NCBI RefSeq assembly: GCF_022829635.1
Contig: NZ_JAKSYO010000042.1
Span: 39,890-103,889 of the forward strand
Source: Methylobacterium sp. E-066
GTDB lineage: Bacteria > Pseudomonadota > Alphaproteobacteria > Rhizobiales > Beijerinckiaceae
Direction of reading: 5' to 3'
Length of the DNA stretch: 64,000 nt
Position 1 is the stretch's first letter; each line of letters opens with the position of its first letter. A program made the position numbers and the translations under genes. Below the pieces are notes generated by a model. The model had not been told where the DNA came from and searched no databases. It worked only from the letters and a program-made list of their open reading frames with translations. Positions 9,317 to 17,806 of the stretch are shown here, piece by piece.

Positions 9317-9352
9317 GCGTGGTGCGGTGGCTGAGCGAACCGGACCAAACAC

Positions 9353-9760
9353 ATGATCGACGTCCGCTGCATCTGTGCGATCGGCCTGCGCGGCCAGCTC
9401 GGCCTGAACGGGCATCTGCCCTGGGAGGGCAACACCGACCCGTTGTTCGTGGAGGACGTGACGCGCTTCTTCGCGTTGACCATGGGCCACGTGCTGATCG
9501 CCGGTCCGAAGACCGTGGCCTCGGTCCCCGAATTTGCCTTCAAGGACCGCACCATCGACGTGATCCGCAGCCACGAGGATCCGGAGCAGGTGCTCAAGCG
9601 CTATCCGGGCCGGCGGATTTTTGTCGGCGGCGGCATCGCGGTGTGGAACGTCTACGCCCAGTACATCCAGAACTGGGACATCACGCGCCTGCCCTATGAC
9701 GGCGAGGCCGATCGTTGGTTCGACCCGGCCTGGCTGGTGGGCGGGGCGCTGCGGGCCTGA
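9353..9760 (+). CDS. dmrA: Dihydromethanopterin reductase DmrA-like (short DHFR homologue)
   Basis: A 135-residue protein of the dihydrofolate reductase fold: IDVRCICAIGLRGQLGLNGHLPWEG at the N-terminus, MGHVLIAGPKT, and the nucleotide-binding GGGIAVWNVY. It is shorter than ordinary DHFR (about 160 residues) and lacks several of its C-terminal strands. Methylobacterium has a DHFR-like 15-kDa enzyme, DmrA, that reduces dihydromethanopterin to tetrahydromethanopterin for formaldehyde oxidation; size and overall sequence match that description. Assignment to DmrA instead of a folate enzyme rests on recall of the family. Confidence 0.75.
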   Translation: MIDVRCICAIGLRGQLGLNGHLPWEGNTDPLFVEDVTRFFALTMGHVLIAGPKTVASVPEFAFKDRTIDVIRSHEDPEQVLKRYPGRRIFVGGGIAVWNVYAQYIQNWDITRLPYDGEADRWFDPAWLVGGALRA

Positions 9761-9800
9761 ACCGCTGGACAGGTCGCCGGCGCACTTCCTATCATCGGGT

Positions 9801-10049
9801 ATGACCGAGCACAGCGTCCAGGACGCGCAGCGAAACCTCACCGACCTGATCGACCGCGCCCTCGCGGGCGAGGGCGTCGTGATCACGCGCGACGGGCGAC
9901 CGGTGGCGACGCTGAACCCGATCCGTCGGGCCGGACGCCCGATCACCGCCGAGGATCTCGATTGGCTCGCCTTGCGGCGCGTGCCGATGCGCGCGCCCGC
10001 GCAGGATGCCGGCCAGTTGGTCCGCGCCCTCCGCGATGACGAGTGGTGA
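9801..10049 (+). CDS. Phd/YefM-type antitoxin
   Basis: An 82-residue protein with the Phd/YefM N-terminal fold: SVQDAQRNLTDLIDRALAGEGVVITRDGRPVATLNPI, in which the antitoxin helix and the ITRxGRPVA strand are characteristic. The C-terminal half (LALRRVPMRAPAQDAGQLVRALRDDEW) would wrap the toxin. It overlaps the downstream PIN-domain toxin gene by several bases, so the two are coupled. The open frame continues upstream into dmrA without similarity, so ATG 9801 is used. Confidence 0.87.
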   Translation: MTEHSVQDAQRNLTDLIDRALAGEGVVITRDGRPVATLNPIRRAGRPITAEDLDWLALRRVPMRAPAQDAGQLVRALRDDEW

Positions 10050-10468
10050 GGACCTACCTCGACGCAAGCGTCCTGGTCGCTCTGCTGACGGACGATCCGC
10101 TGACGGCGCGCGCCGACGCGCTGTTCCGGGCCTTGGCGCCCATCCCCGTCGTCAGCGATTTCGCGGCGGCGGAATTCGCCTCGGCGCTCGGGCGCCGGGT
10201 GCGAACGGGCGAGATCGCGGCCGAGCATGCGAGAATGGCCTTCGCTGATCTCGACCGCTGGAGTGAGGCGGTTGCCGAGCGTGTCGACCTCGGCTCCGCG
10301 GATGTCGCCGCCGCCGCAGGCTTCCTGCGCCGGCTCGACATCACGCTTCGAACGCCCGACGCCCTCAACATCGCCCTGTGCTGGCGTGTGTCGGCAACCT
10401 TGGCGACCTTCGACGACAAGATGGCTGCCGTCGCCGGCACCCTCGGACTTCCGGTCGTCACCGGATAG
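10043..10468 (+). CDS. vapC: VapC-family PIN-domain toxin
   Basis: A 141-residue PIN-domain ribonuclease. The four acidic metal-ligand positions are seen as YLDASVLV at the N-terminus, DFAAAEFASAL, TPDALNIAL and ATFDDKMAA near the C-terminus. VapC toxins cleave RNA, often tRNA or rRNA. It starts at GTG 10043 or the adjacent GTG 10046, overlapping the stop of the Phd-type antitoxin gene. Together they form a complete type II module between dmrA and a carboxylate-amine ligase. Confidence 0.88.
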   Translation: MVRTYLDASVLVALLTDDPLTARADALFRALAPIPVVSDFAAAEFASALGRRVRTGEIAAEHARMAFADLDRWSEAVAERVDLGSADVAAAAGFLRRLDITLRTPDALNIALCWRVSATLATFDDKMAAVAGTLGLPVVTG

Positions 10469-10537
10469 GTCGTCGCGCCACCGTCGAAACCATTCCCGCC
10501 GCTGCTATGTGGTGCCGATGGCCCGCCGGAGACGCAG

Positions 10538-11656
10538 ATGAGCGCCCACAGCTACCGCTTCGGCATCGAGGAAGAGTATTTCCTCGCCGATGCCGAGACC
10601 CGCGGCACGCCCCGGGGCGACCTCGCCGGCTTCCATGCTCGGGTGAAGGCGGAACTGCCCGAGACGGGACGCGAGCTGGTCGCCGCGCAGGTCGAGGTCT
10701 GCACGCCGCCCCTCGACGATGCGCAGGCCGCGCGAAACAATCTCGGCGGCCAGCGGGTGCAACTCGCCGGCATCGCGGCCGAAAACGGGCTCAGCCTGCT
10801 CGCCTGCGGCACCCATCCGCTCGCGCGCTGGTCCCGCCAGACCGCCACCGATGGCGAGCGCTACAAGGGCATCTTGTCGGATGTCGGCATCGCGGCCAGA
10901 CGGGCGTTGATCTGCGGCATGCATGTCCACGTCGAGGTGCCCGACCCGGACGCGCGGGTCGACCTGATGAACCGGCTGCTGCCGTTCCAGCCGCTGCTGC
11001 TGGCGCTCTCGGCCTCCTCACCGTTCTGGCAGGGCGAGGCGACCGGGCTGATGGCCTATCGGCTCAGCGTCTTCGGCGAATTGCCCCGCACCGGCCTGCC
11101 CGAGATTTTTTCCGATTCAGCCGCGCATGCGCGGTTCGTAGACATCATGACCCGCTCCGGCGCCATCGCGGATGCGAGCTTCCTGTGGTGGTCCCTGCGG
11201 CCTTCCATCAAGTTCCCGACCCTGGAGCTGCGCATCGCCGATGCCTGCACCCGGCTCGACGATTCGCTGTGCGTCGCCGCCCTGTACCGCTGCCTGGTGC
11301 GCCTATGCGTGCGCCGGCCGGATCTCAATGCCGGGCTCGACGGCGTCTCGCGGGCGCTCGCCTCGGAGAACCTGTGGCGGGCCCAGCATAGCGGCGTGCG
11401 CGCGACGCTGATCGACGAGGCGAAGGCCGAGGCGGTGCCGTTCGCCGAGGCGCTCGAGGCGATCCTCGCTCTGGTGGAGGAGGATGCGGATGCGCTGGGC
11501 TGCGCGGCGGACGTCGCCCGCGCCCGGGCGATCGTCACTGAGGGCACCAGCGCGGACGGGCAGGTCGGGGCGTTCGAGGCGGCACTCGCCGACGGAAAGG
11601 ACGAGCGCGCCGCCTTGGCCTCTGCCGTGGACTGGATCGCAGACGCGTCCCGGTGA
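10538..11656 (+). CDS. Glutamate-cysteine ligase 2 family carboxylate-amine ligase (YbdK-like)
   Basis: A 372-residue member of the GCS2/YbdK family, which ligates glutamate to amines using ATP. Motifs seen are the N-terminal FGIEEEYFLAD metal/ATP region, QVEVCTPPL, CGTHPLARW, GMHVHVEVPD, LWWSLRPSIKFPTLELRIADAC, and a C-terminal helical tail. YbdK proteins have weak gamma-glutamylcysteine synthetase activity, so the natural substrate is uncertain. The ATG at 10538 follows a weak GGAGA site. No operon partner is obvious. Confidence 0.87.
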   Translation: MSAHSYRFGIEEEYFLADAETRGTPRGDLAGFHARVKAELPETGRELVAAQVEVCTPPLDDAQAARNNLGGQRVQLAGIAAENGLSLLACGTHPLARWSRQTATDGERYKGILSDVGIAARRALICGMHVHVEVPDPDARVDLMNRLLPFQPLLLALSASSPFWQGEATGLMAYRLSVFGELPRTGLPEIFSDSAAHARFVDIMTRSGAIADASFLWWSLRPSIKFPTLELRIADACTRLDDSLCVAALYRCLVRLCVRRPDLNAGLDGVSRALASENLWRAQHSGVRATLIDEAKAEAVPFAEALEAILALVEEDADALGCAADVARARAIVTEGTSADGQVGAFEAALADGKDERAALASAVDWIADASR

Positions 11657-11678
11657 CCGCTCTGCTCGCGCCTCATTT

Positions 11679-11770
11679 CGTCATCGCGAGCGTAGCGACG
11701 CGACCCAGGGATGCACCACATCCGGTGATCGCGCGCTGCCCTGGGTCGCGTCGCTGCGCTCGCAATGACG
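11679..11770 (+). repeat. REP-like palindromic element with 32-base arms
   Basis: The left arm 11679-11710 (starts CGTCATCGCGAGC, ends GACCCAGGG) is complementary to 11739-11770 with two mismatches, both compatible with G-U pairing in RNA. A 28-base loop separates them. It lies between the convergent ybdK-like and der genes and has the form of a dispersed REP/BIME-type element; it could also stop transcription from either side. Confidence 0.8.
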
Positions 11771-11795
11771 GCGCGATCGTTTGGCCGGAAACGCC

Positions 11796-13148
11796 TCAGC
11801 CCTTGTCGAACGGGTTCTGCGAGGTCCGCAAGCTCAGCCGGATCGGCGTGCCCGGCAGCTCGAACGCCTCGCGCAGGGCGTTCACCAGGTAGCGGGTGTA
11901 GGATTTCGGCAGCGCGTTGAGCTGGTTGCCGAACAGCGCGAAATGCGGCGGCCGGCTCTTCACCTGGGTGGCGTAGCGGATCTTGATCCGCCGGCCCGAC
12001 ACCGCCGGGGGCGGGTTGCGCGAGGTCGCCTCGTTCAGCCAGTCGTTGATGCGCGAGGTCGAGATCCGCTTGTCCCAGACCTCAGAGGCCTGCACCACCG
12101 CCTGCATGAGCTTGTCGAGGCCCTCGCCGGCGAGCCCCGAGAGCGGCACCACCGCGACGCCGCGCACCTGCGGCAGCAGGCGGGTGCAATCCTCGCGCAG
12201 CTGCTTGAGCAGGCCCGGCTGGTCGGCCACGAGGTCCCACTTGTTGAGGCCGATCACCACGGCCCGGCCCTCGCTCTCGACCAGATCGATGATGGTCAGG
12301 TCCTGCTTCTCAAACGGGATCGTGGCGTCGAGCAGCACCACCACCACCTCGGCGAAGCGCACAGCGCGCAACCCGTCCGAGACCGCGAGTTTTTCCAGCT
12401 TGTCGTCGATCCGGGCGCGGCGGCGCATCCCGGCGGTGTCGTGGAGCTTGATCTTCCGGCCCCGCCACTCCCAATCCAGGGAAATCGAATCGCGGGTGAT
12501 GCCGGCCTCGGGGCCGACGAGCAGCCGATCCTCGCCGAGCATGCGGTTGATCAGCGTGGACTTGCCGGCATTCGGGCGGCCCACGATGGCGACCTTCAGG
12601 GAGCGGCCGCCGGGGGCGTCCTCGTCCTCGTCGTCGTCATCCGGATCGGACTTGGGCAGGACGCCTTTCAGCGCCTCGTGCAGCTCGCCCAGGCCCTCGC
12701 CGTGCTCGGCCGAGAACGGGATCGGGTCGCCGAGCCCGAGGGTGAAGGCCTCGTAGGCGCCGGCGAGCCCCGTGCCGCCCTCGGCCTTGTTGGCGATCAG
12801 GATGACCGGGCATCCGGCCCGGCGCACCAGTTCCGCGAAGGGCTGGTCGGCCGGCAGCACGCCGGCGCGGGCGTCGATCACGAACAGCACCACGTCGGCG
12901 GCGAGGATGGCCGCCTCCGTCTGCATCCGCATCCGGCCCATGAGGGTCGCAGCGTCCGATTCCTCCAGCCCGGCGGTGTCGATCACCCGGAAGTGGAGGC
13001 CGCCGAACGCGACATCGCCCTCGCGCCGGTCGCGGGTCACCCCCGGCCGATCGTCCACGAGCGCGAGCTTCTTGCCCACGAGGCGGTTGAACAGGGTCGA
13101 CTTGCCGACGTTCGGCCTCCCGACGATCGCGACGGTCGGCATATCCAT
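11796..13148 (-). CDS. der: Ribosome assembly GTPase Der (EngA)
   Basis: An essential GTPase with two tandem G domains, needed for 50S maturation. The first P-loop is GRPNVGKST near residue 8, with G3 DTAGLEE and NKAEG. The second is GRPNAGKST near residue 190, with DTAGMRRR and NKWDL. The C-terminal KH-like domain ([24 protein letters not shown]) completes the fold. An acidic linker ([14 protein letters not shown]) joins the two G domains. At 450 residues it is normal. It is followed upstream by a TPR-type membrane protein, probably in one operon. Confidence 0.97.
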   Translation of the reverse strand: MDMPTVAIVGRPNVGKSTLFNRLVGKKLALVDDRPGVTRDRREGDVAFGGLHFRVIDTAGLEESDAATLMGRMRMQTEAAILAADVVLFVIDARAGVLPADQPFAELVRRAGCPVILIANKAEGGTGLAGAYEAFTLGLGDPIPFSAEHGEGLGELHEALKGVLPKSDPDDDDEDEDAPGGRSLKVAIVGRPNAGKSTLINRMLGEDRLLVGPEAGITRDSISLDWEWRGRKIKLHDTAGMRRRARIDDKLEKLAVSDGLRAVRFAEVVVVLLDATIPFEKQDLTIIDLVESEGRAVVIGLNKWDLVADQPGLLKQLREDCTRLLPQVRGVAVVPLSGLAGEGLDKLMQAVVQASEVWDKRISTSRINDWLNEATSRNPPPAVSGRRIKIRYATQVKSRPPHFALFGNQLNALPKSYTRYLVNALREAFELPGTPIRLSLRTSQNPFDKG

Positions 13149-13176
13149 GATGTGTCTCGAAAAGTCAGAAAAGAAA

Positions 13177-13890
13177 TCAGCGCGTGATCGGCGGGGGCGG
13201 GGCGGCGACCTCGGGCTTGGCCTCGGTCACGGTGACCGGGCCGCCCGCCACGAGGGCCGCGTAGACCTCGATCCGCTCACGCAGGTTCCGGGGCGTCTCG
13301 GGATCGGCGACCAGCTGGTCGAACCAGCGGCCGGCCTCCTCGAAATCACCCTTCTTGAGGGCGGCCAGGCCCAGCATCTCGCGGGCGGTGTGGCGGAACG
13401 GCGTGCCGGCGGCGAGCCCCTGGAGGTTGGCGAGCGCCGGGTCCGGGTTCGCGCTGTTGAGGCGCAGCAGGGCGGCACGCAGGCGCGCGAGGTCGCGCAG
13501 GCCGTCGCCGAGGCCGGTGTCACCGGCCAGCGTGTCGAAGTCCTTCGCGCCGGCCTCCGGGTCGCGCTTGCCGGCCTCCGCGGCCGAGCGGAACCGGGCG
13601 AGCAGGCGGTAGCCGGCCGGGCCCTGAACCTCTAGGGCGTCGAACACCTTGTCGGCCTCCGCGACCTTGCCTTCGCGGGTGAGGCGGTTGGCCTCGTCGA
13701 ACTGCACCGAAGCGGTCTCAGCGGCCACGCGCTGCTGGTTCTGCCAGTAGCGCCAGCCGGCCACGCCCACCACCAGCAGCACGGCGAGCGCGATGATCAC
13801 GCCGCTGTAGCGCTTCCAGATCTGGAGGATCCGGTCGCGGCGATAATCCTCGTCGACCTCGCGGATGAACTCGTTATTTTCGGCCATCAT
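13177..13890 (-). CDS. Tetratricopeptide-like membrane protein (YfgM-type)
   Basis: A 237-residue single-pass protein. The N-terminus is a cytoplasmic helix ([25 protein letters not shown]), followed by a transmembrane segment ([20 protein letters not shown]) and a periplasmic, alanine-rich TPR-like region ([19 protein letters not shown] ... [17 protein letters not shown]). This matches the YfgM family that is usually encoded next to der and acts in periplasmic protein folding with the Sec translocon. The start MMAENN is chosen; an upstream start adds 12 residues of poor similarity. It lies 28 bases before der. Confidence 0.85.
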   Translation of the reverse strand: MMAENNEFIREVDEDYRRDRILQIWKRYSGVIIALAVLLVVGVAGWRYWQNQQRVAAETASVQFDEANRLTREGKVAEADKVFDALEVQGPAGYRLLARFRSAAEAGKRDPEAGAKDFDTLAGDTGLGDGLRDLARLRAALLRLNSANPDPALANLQGLAAGTPFRHTAREMLGLAALKKGDFEEAGRWFDQLVADPETPRNLRERIEVYAALVAGGPVTVTEAKPEVAAPPPPITR

Positions 13891-14003
13891 GTCCCGGCCC
13901 GCGCGTGTCCGCGGGCCACCTTGCACAACTATCGAGCCCCGCGCCTAACACACGGGCGCCGGGTTGGCGACAGCGGGCGTGGTGGGGCGGGTGTGCGGGG
14001 GCC

Positions 14004-14612
14004 TCAGGCGGTGCCGGGCCAGACCGAGACGCCGATCAGCGGGTAGTGCAGGTAGCGCGAGAACACGAACCAGACGGCCGTCCCGATCACCACGGCCAGG
14101 ATGTCGTTGCGCCAGCCATGGGGGGCCGCGACGGCGCCGCCATGCTGGGCGACCACCGCCCCCGGGGCGAGCGCCCGGCGCTTGGCGCTGATCCGCGCCG
14201 CCACCGCCCAGGCCAGGAAGCCGCCGAACAGCAGGATCGAGCCGAGATCGCCATTCGCGAGCAGGTGGGCGGTCGCCCAGATCTTCACGGCGAGCAGCAT
14301 CGGGTGCTTGGCCTTGGCCCGGATATGACCCGGCAGGTAGGCGGCGGCGAGGCAGATGAAGGCGAGCCACACGAGGGTCAGGGCGAGGTGGCGCGTCCAG
14401 ACCGGCGGGTCCCAGACCGGGATGTAGCCGCTCAGACGGTAATCGTGGAAGCCGATCCCGATCAGCACCAGACCGAGCAGCGACAGGGCGGTGTAGCCGA
14501 GCTTGTACCGGCCCTCGCCGATCCGGCCGACGATGTCGGCACGCTTCGCGCGCACCATCGAGAAGGCATGCGTGCCGAGGAACAGCACGAGCCCGAGAAT
14601 CAGGAGAAGCAT
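14004..14612 (-). CDS. NnrU family membrane protein
   Basis: A 202-residue multi-spanning membrane protein. The N-terminus LLLILGLVLFLGTHAFSMVRAKR is the NnrU signature, and later segments GYTALSLLGLVLIGIGFHDYR and LALTLVWLAFICLAAAYLPGHIRAKAKHPM contain the conserved histidine and lysine positions. NnrU relates to isoprenylcysteine methyltransferase-like membrane proteins and was linked to nitrite/NO metabolism in Rhodobacter; no denitrification genes are present here. Function is otherwise unknown. Confidence 0.88.
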   Translation of the reverse strand: MLLLILGLVLFLGTHAFSMVRAKRADIVGRIGEGRYKLGYTALSLLGLVLIGIGFHDYRLSGYIPVWDPPVWTRHLALTLVWLAFICLAAAYLPGHIRAKAKHPMLLAVKIWATAHLLANGDLGSILLFGGFLAWAVAARISAKRRALAPGAVVAQHGGAVAAPHGWRNDILAVVIGTAVWFVFSRYLHYPLIGVSVWPGTA

Positions 14613-14718
14613 GAAGGTCTTTCGGACGGCGGCCGGGCGGCAAGTACTCTGTAACGGTTCTCAAGCGAATCTGGCGCGCTTTGTCCAGGCGTAGCCGGGA
14701 CGCACCCGGATTTCAGCG

Positions 14719-16317
14719 ATGGGCGTGGCGTACGGGATGGCTGGTGCGGGTGGCGGGGCGCCGTTTCTCCCTCCCCCCTGTGCGGGCTATCGGATTCACA
14801 TATCGGGCTGGGCAACACGGTTGCAGGATCAGGCGCAGGTCCCCTCTCCCGTGCGGGAGAGGGACAGGGTGAGGGACCAGGTCTTTCCGGAGATGTCGCA
14901 TCCCTCACCCCAACCCTCTCCCGCACGGGAGAGGGGGTTCGTCGCGCCCTATGAGGGCCGATGTGTGAACGCCGTAGCCTCTGCGGGGGAGGGTGGCCCC
15001 CGAAGGGAGTCGGGAGAGGGGCAGCGCGACGCTGCGGGCTTCGGCTCCCGACGCGACCTTTCCGGATGCGGCGCTCCCCTCTCCCGACCCCTGCTGACGC
15101 AGGGGCCACCCTCCCCCGCAAAGGGGGGAGGGAAGGGCGCGCGCCTTGGAGCCGTCGCCACCCTCCTGGCATTCGCTCACCTCATCCCCCCGCCGGCCCG
15201 GGCGGCAGCCGAGCCGCCGCTATCCGCCCTGACCCTGGTCGGGCCGCCATCAATCGTCTTCAAGGCCGGGCGCGATGCCTGCGACGGCGCCGATGTGCCG
15301 GATGCGCCGGCCCGGGCGTTCCGGGATGCGGCCGGGGCGGTGGCCCTGTTCGGCATGCATTACCGCAACCGCGCCCTGCGCGGGCCGGATCTCGACCACC
15401 TCAAGCTCGACTGCACTTTGGTGCTCGATTCGGGCGAGAAGGCCGACCCGGCGGCCTATGACGACCGGTCCTGGATCACCGCCACCTGGACCGAGGACGG
15501 CAAACACGTCGCCGCGCTGCTGCACCACGAATACCAGGCCAACGAGCATCCCGGCCGCTGCCCGGCCGGCTCCTACATGGCGTGCTGGTACAACACGATC
15601 ACGGCCGCGGCTTCCGCGGATGGCGGCCGCAGCTTCCTGCGCCGGAACCCGCCCGTGGTGGTGGCCGGCGCGCCGTTCCGGCAGGAAATCGACCAGGGCC
15701 GGCACCGGGGCTTCTTCAACCCGTCGAACATCGTCGCGGACGGGCGCTGGCGCTACGTCCTGGCCTCGACCACGGGCTGGGACCGGCCCGGCAGCGCCCA
15801 GGAAGCGGGTGTCTGCCTGTTCCGCAGCGACGACCCCGCCGACCCGACCCGCTGGCGCGCCTGGACCGGCACCGGCTTCACCGCCGCCTTCCCGGACCCG
15901 TACCGCAAAGCTGGCAAGCCGCCCGCCACCTGCCGGCCGGTGGGGCCGTTCCCCGGTCCGGTCGGGGCCGTGGTCCGCCACCGGGACACCGGCGCCTGGA
16001 TCGCGGTGTTCATGGCCAAGGCCGGGGAGGGCTTCGCGAAATCCGGCTTCTACTGGACGAGCTCGCGCGACCTGATCGCCTGGGACACGCCGCGCCTGCT
16101 CCTCGAAGGCGCGACCCTGTACGACGATCCGTGCAGAGCGACCGCGCCGCTGATCGCCTACCCATCGCTCCTCGATCCGGCGGCGAAGGGGCGCAATTTC
16201 GACGATGTCGGCGACGGCGCCCTGCTCACCTACGCGAGCCTGCGCGTGGACGGCTGCACCATCACCTCCGACCGGGACCTGCTGCGCCGCCCGGTGGCGA
16301 TCCGCGTCTGGCCCTGA
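14719..16317 (+). CDS. Exported beta-propeller-like protein with repeat-derived 5' end
   Basis: The family-like part begins only at about 15160 with a hydrophobic stretch LGAVATLLAFAHLIPPPARA, which looks like a signal peptide missing its start and basic end. A 375-residue region follows with sialidase-type BNR-like segments (SADGGRSF, GRWRYVLASTTGW, SGFYWTSSRDL) and seven scattered cysteines. Everything upstream in the frame is palindromic repeat and carries no ATG, GTG or TTG in phase near the signal peptide. The longest frame is given; ATG 14893 and GTG 14965 are possible starts. It may be functional with an odd N-terminus or inactivated by repeat insertion. The enzymatic role is unknown. 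Confidence 0.55.
   Translation: MGVAYGMAGAGGGAPFLPPPCAGYRIHISGWATRLQDQAQVPSPVRERDRVRDQVFPEMSHPSPQPSPARERGFVAPYEGRCVNAVASAGEGGPRRESGEGQRDAAGFGSRRDLSGCGAPLSRPLLTQGPPSPAKGGGKGARLGAVATLLAFAHLIPPPARAAAEPPLSALTLVGPPSIVFKAGRDACDGADVPDAPARAFRDAAGAVALFGMHYRNRALRGPDLDHLKLDCTLVLDSGEKADPAAYDDRSWITATWTEDGKHVAALLHHEYQANEHPGRCPAGSYMACWYNTITAAASADGGRSFLRRNPPVVVAGAPFRQEIDQGRHRGFFNPSNIVADGRWRYVLASTTGWDRPGSAQEAGVCLFRSDDPADPTRWRAWTGTGFTAAFPDPYRKAGKPPATCRPVGPFPGPVGAVVRHRDTGAWIAVFMAKAGEGFAKSGFYWTSSRDLIAWDTPRLLLEGATLYDDPCRATAPLIAYPSLLDPAAKGRNFDDVGDGALLTYASLRVDGCTITSDRDLLRRPVAIRVWP
14805..14938 (+). repeat. Interspersed palindromic repeat, family 1, copy 2
   Basis: It begins GGGCTGGGCAACACGG and includes the hairpin arms CCCCTCTCCCGTGCGGGAGAGGG and CCCTCTCCCGCACGGGAGAGGGG separated by about 50 bases. 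It matches copy 1 (2339-2474, reversed) and copy 3 inside phnJ (57857-57964). In the plus-strand phase used by the following gene it reads AQVPSPVRERDRVRD...PSPQPSPARERG, the same phase as copy 3. Confidence 0.85.
14983..15119 (+). repeat. Second palindromic repeat with long GGGAGGG/CCCTCCC arms
   Basis: The left half (from GCGGGGGAGGGTGGCCCCCG to GTCGGGAGAGGGG) is the approximate reverse complement of the right half (CCCCTCTCCCGACCCC... to GGGGCCACCCTCCCCCGC). The central part is GC-rich. It directly follows family 1 copy 2, so two different repeat elements are stacked before the exported beta-propeller-like gene. Confidence 0.75.
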
Positions 16318-16401
16318 CGGGCTCGGCCCCGTTCCGAAAGCCCCAGGCCATCGTTAAGGTCGAAGCAGCGATCGGCCATCGGCGGTTTTCACGAGGGTCT
16401 C

Positions 16402-17034
16402 ATGGACAGCGAAACCCGGGATCCCGCGACGATCCGCGACGCGGCGGATCTGCGCGCCCAGTTCGGCGCCGTCGGCCCGCTCGCCGCCGGCAAGGTGCTC
16501 GACCACATCGACGGTTACGCCCGCCGGTTCATCGCGCTCGCGCCGTTCCTGGTGCTGGCGAGCGCCGACGCGGCCGGCCAGGCCGATGCGAGCCCCCGGG
16601 GCGACGCGCCGGGCTTCGTGGCCGTTCCCGATGCCCGCACCCTGGTGATCCCCGATCGGCGCGGCAACAACCGCATCGACAGTTTTCGCAATATCATCGA
16701 GAGCCCCGGAATCGGGGTGATCTTCTTCGTGCCGGGCATCGACGAGACCCTGCGGGTGAACGGCACCGCCGCGGTGACGCGGGATCGCGCGCTGCTCGAA
16801 CCGATGCGCGCCCAGGGCACGGTGCCGACGGTCGGCCTGGTCGTGCGGGTGCGGGAGGCGTTCTTCCATTGCGGCAAGGCGCTGATGCGGGCGCAGCTCT
16901 GGGATCCGGCGCGCCACGTCGCGCGCGACACCTTTCCCAGCCTCGGGCGCATCCTGGCCGACCAGACCGCCGCCTCCGATATCCCGGAGGCCGAGGCGCG
17001 GATCGCCGAATCCTACCGCACGCGGCTCTACTGA
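16402..17034 (+). CDS. Pyridoxamine 5'-phosphate oxidase-related FMN-binding protein
   Basis: A 210-residue protein of the PNPOx-like split-barrel fold, MSMEG_1061-type. It has FIALAPFLVLASADAAGQADASPRGDAPGFV and TLVIPDRRGNNRIDSFRNIIESPGIGVIFFVPGIDETLRVNG, the classic flavin-pocket region of this family, and FHCGKALMRAQLW at the C-terminal half. Members bind FMN or F420 and include uncharacterised oxidoreductases. A GAGGG site precedes the ATG. It is a single gene; the substrate is not known. Confidence 0.88.
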   Translation: MDSETRDPATIRDAADLRAQFGAVGPLAAGKVLDHIDGYARRFIALAPFLVLASADAAGQADASPRGDAPGFVAVPDARTLVIPDRRGNNRIDSFRNIIESPGIGVIFFVPGIDETLRVNGTAAVTRDRALLEPMRAQGTVPTVGLVVRVREAFFHCGKALMRAQLWDPARHVARDTFPSLGRILADQTAASDIPEAEARIAESYRTRLY

Positions 17035-17119
17035 AGGCGCTGATCCGTCTTGAGAGCCCGGCCTTGCCGCGCTCCGAAGGGAGGGCGATACCCGAGGGGG
17101 TGCCGCGAGAGGATCTCTG

Positions 17120-17443
17120 ATGCCCGAGGACATGATGCGCCGCCCGGTCCAGGCCGGAGCCGCCCCGTCCCGCGACGCCGCCGCGCTCGGGGCAGGGGCC
17201 GTCGGGGCAGGGGCCGTCGGGGCCGGGGCCGTCGGGGCCTCCGCACTGGGCGCCCTCGCGATCGGGGTTGCGGCCTTCGGGGCGGTGGCGCTCGGCGCCT
17301 TCGCGATCGGCCGCCTCTCGGTCGGCCGCGCCCGGGTCGGGGCGCTGGAGGTGGGATCCCTGAAGGTCGGCGCGCTGGAGATCGACAGCCTGACGGTCCG
17401 GTCGCTGCGCGTGCTCGATTGCGAGGGTGGGGCCGGGCCCTGA
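17120..17443 (+). CDS. Small Gly/Ala protein with pentapeptide-like periodicity
   Basis: A 107-residue protein. From about residue 22 to 99 it has a strict five-residue period in which position 3 is usually glycine and position 2 is a small hydrophobic residue (ALGAG, AVGAG, AVGAS, ALGAL, AIGVA, AFGAV, ALGAF, and later SVGRA, EVGSL, KVGAL). This is the pattern of pentapeptide-like right-handed beta helices, here with Gly replacing the usual Asp/Asn-Leu core. The DNA also shows a tandem GTCGGGGCAGGGGCC repeat near 17208-17236. Function unknown; two smaller genes flank it. Confidence 0.6.
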   Translation: MPEDMMRRPVQAGAAPSRDAAALGAGAVGAGAVGAGAVGASALGALAIGVAAFGAVALGAFAIGRLSVGRARVGALEVGSLKVGALEIDSLTVRSLRVLDCEGGAGP

Positions 17444-17529
17444 GGATTCGTCCACAGGCTGGCCGGGCGCCACCCGATGGCGTAGCCTCCGCCCCGTCAT
17501 ACCGGACATGCCCGCGAGGTCGGCCCGCG

Positions 17530-17790
17530 ATGAACGAAAAGACCAAGCCCTTTCGCCCCGGCGACGCCGTCGATGCCCTCGGCGAGACGGAGGGCGATTT
17601 CGTCCTGCCGCTCTGTCTTCCGAAGCCCAGCCTGCTGATCGGCGAGGATCTCGCCATGATCGTCCTCGATACGATCCACGGCCAGCGGGTCGGCCTGCCG
17701 CTCAGCCCGCAGGGGGCGGCGGATCTGCACGCTGTGCTGGAAGAAGCTCTACGGCTGCTGCAGGCGCGGGACGGCGGCTCGATCCAGTAA
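17530..17790 (+). CDS. Small hypothetical protein
   Basis: An 86-residue protein starting MNEKTKPFRPGDAVDALGETEGDF. It has hydrophobic strands LPLCLPKPSLLIGEDLAMIVL, DTIHGQRVGLPLS, and ends with a helix ADLHAVLEEALRLLQARDGG. It is recognised by no family I know. The open frame continues upstream but the ATG at 17530 is a reasonable start. It lies between the pentapeptide-like gene and the convergent SRAP gene. Confidence 0.5.
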   Translation: MNEKTKPFRPGDAVDALGETEGDFVLPLCLPKPSLLIGEDLAMIVLDTIHGQRVGLPLSPQGAADLHAVLEEALRLLQARDGGSIQ

Positions 17791-17806
17791 GCCGCGCGAA
17801 CCGGTT

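Noticed and set aside
17208..17240. Possible CRISPR or tandem repeat array
   Set aside because: Only three short units in a coding sequence; no spacers.
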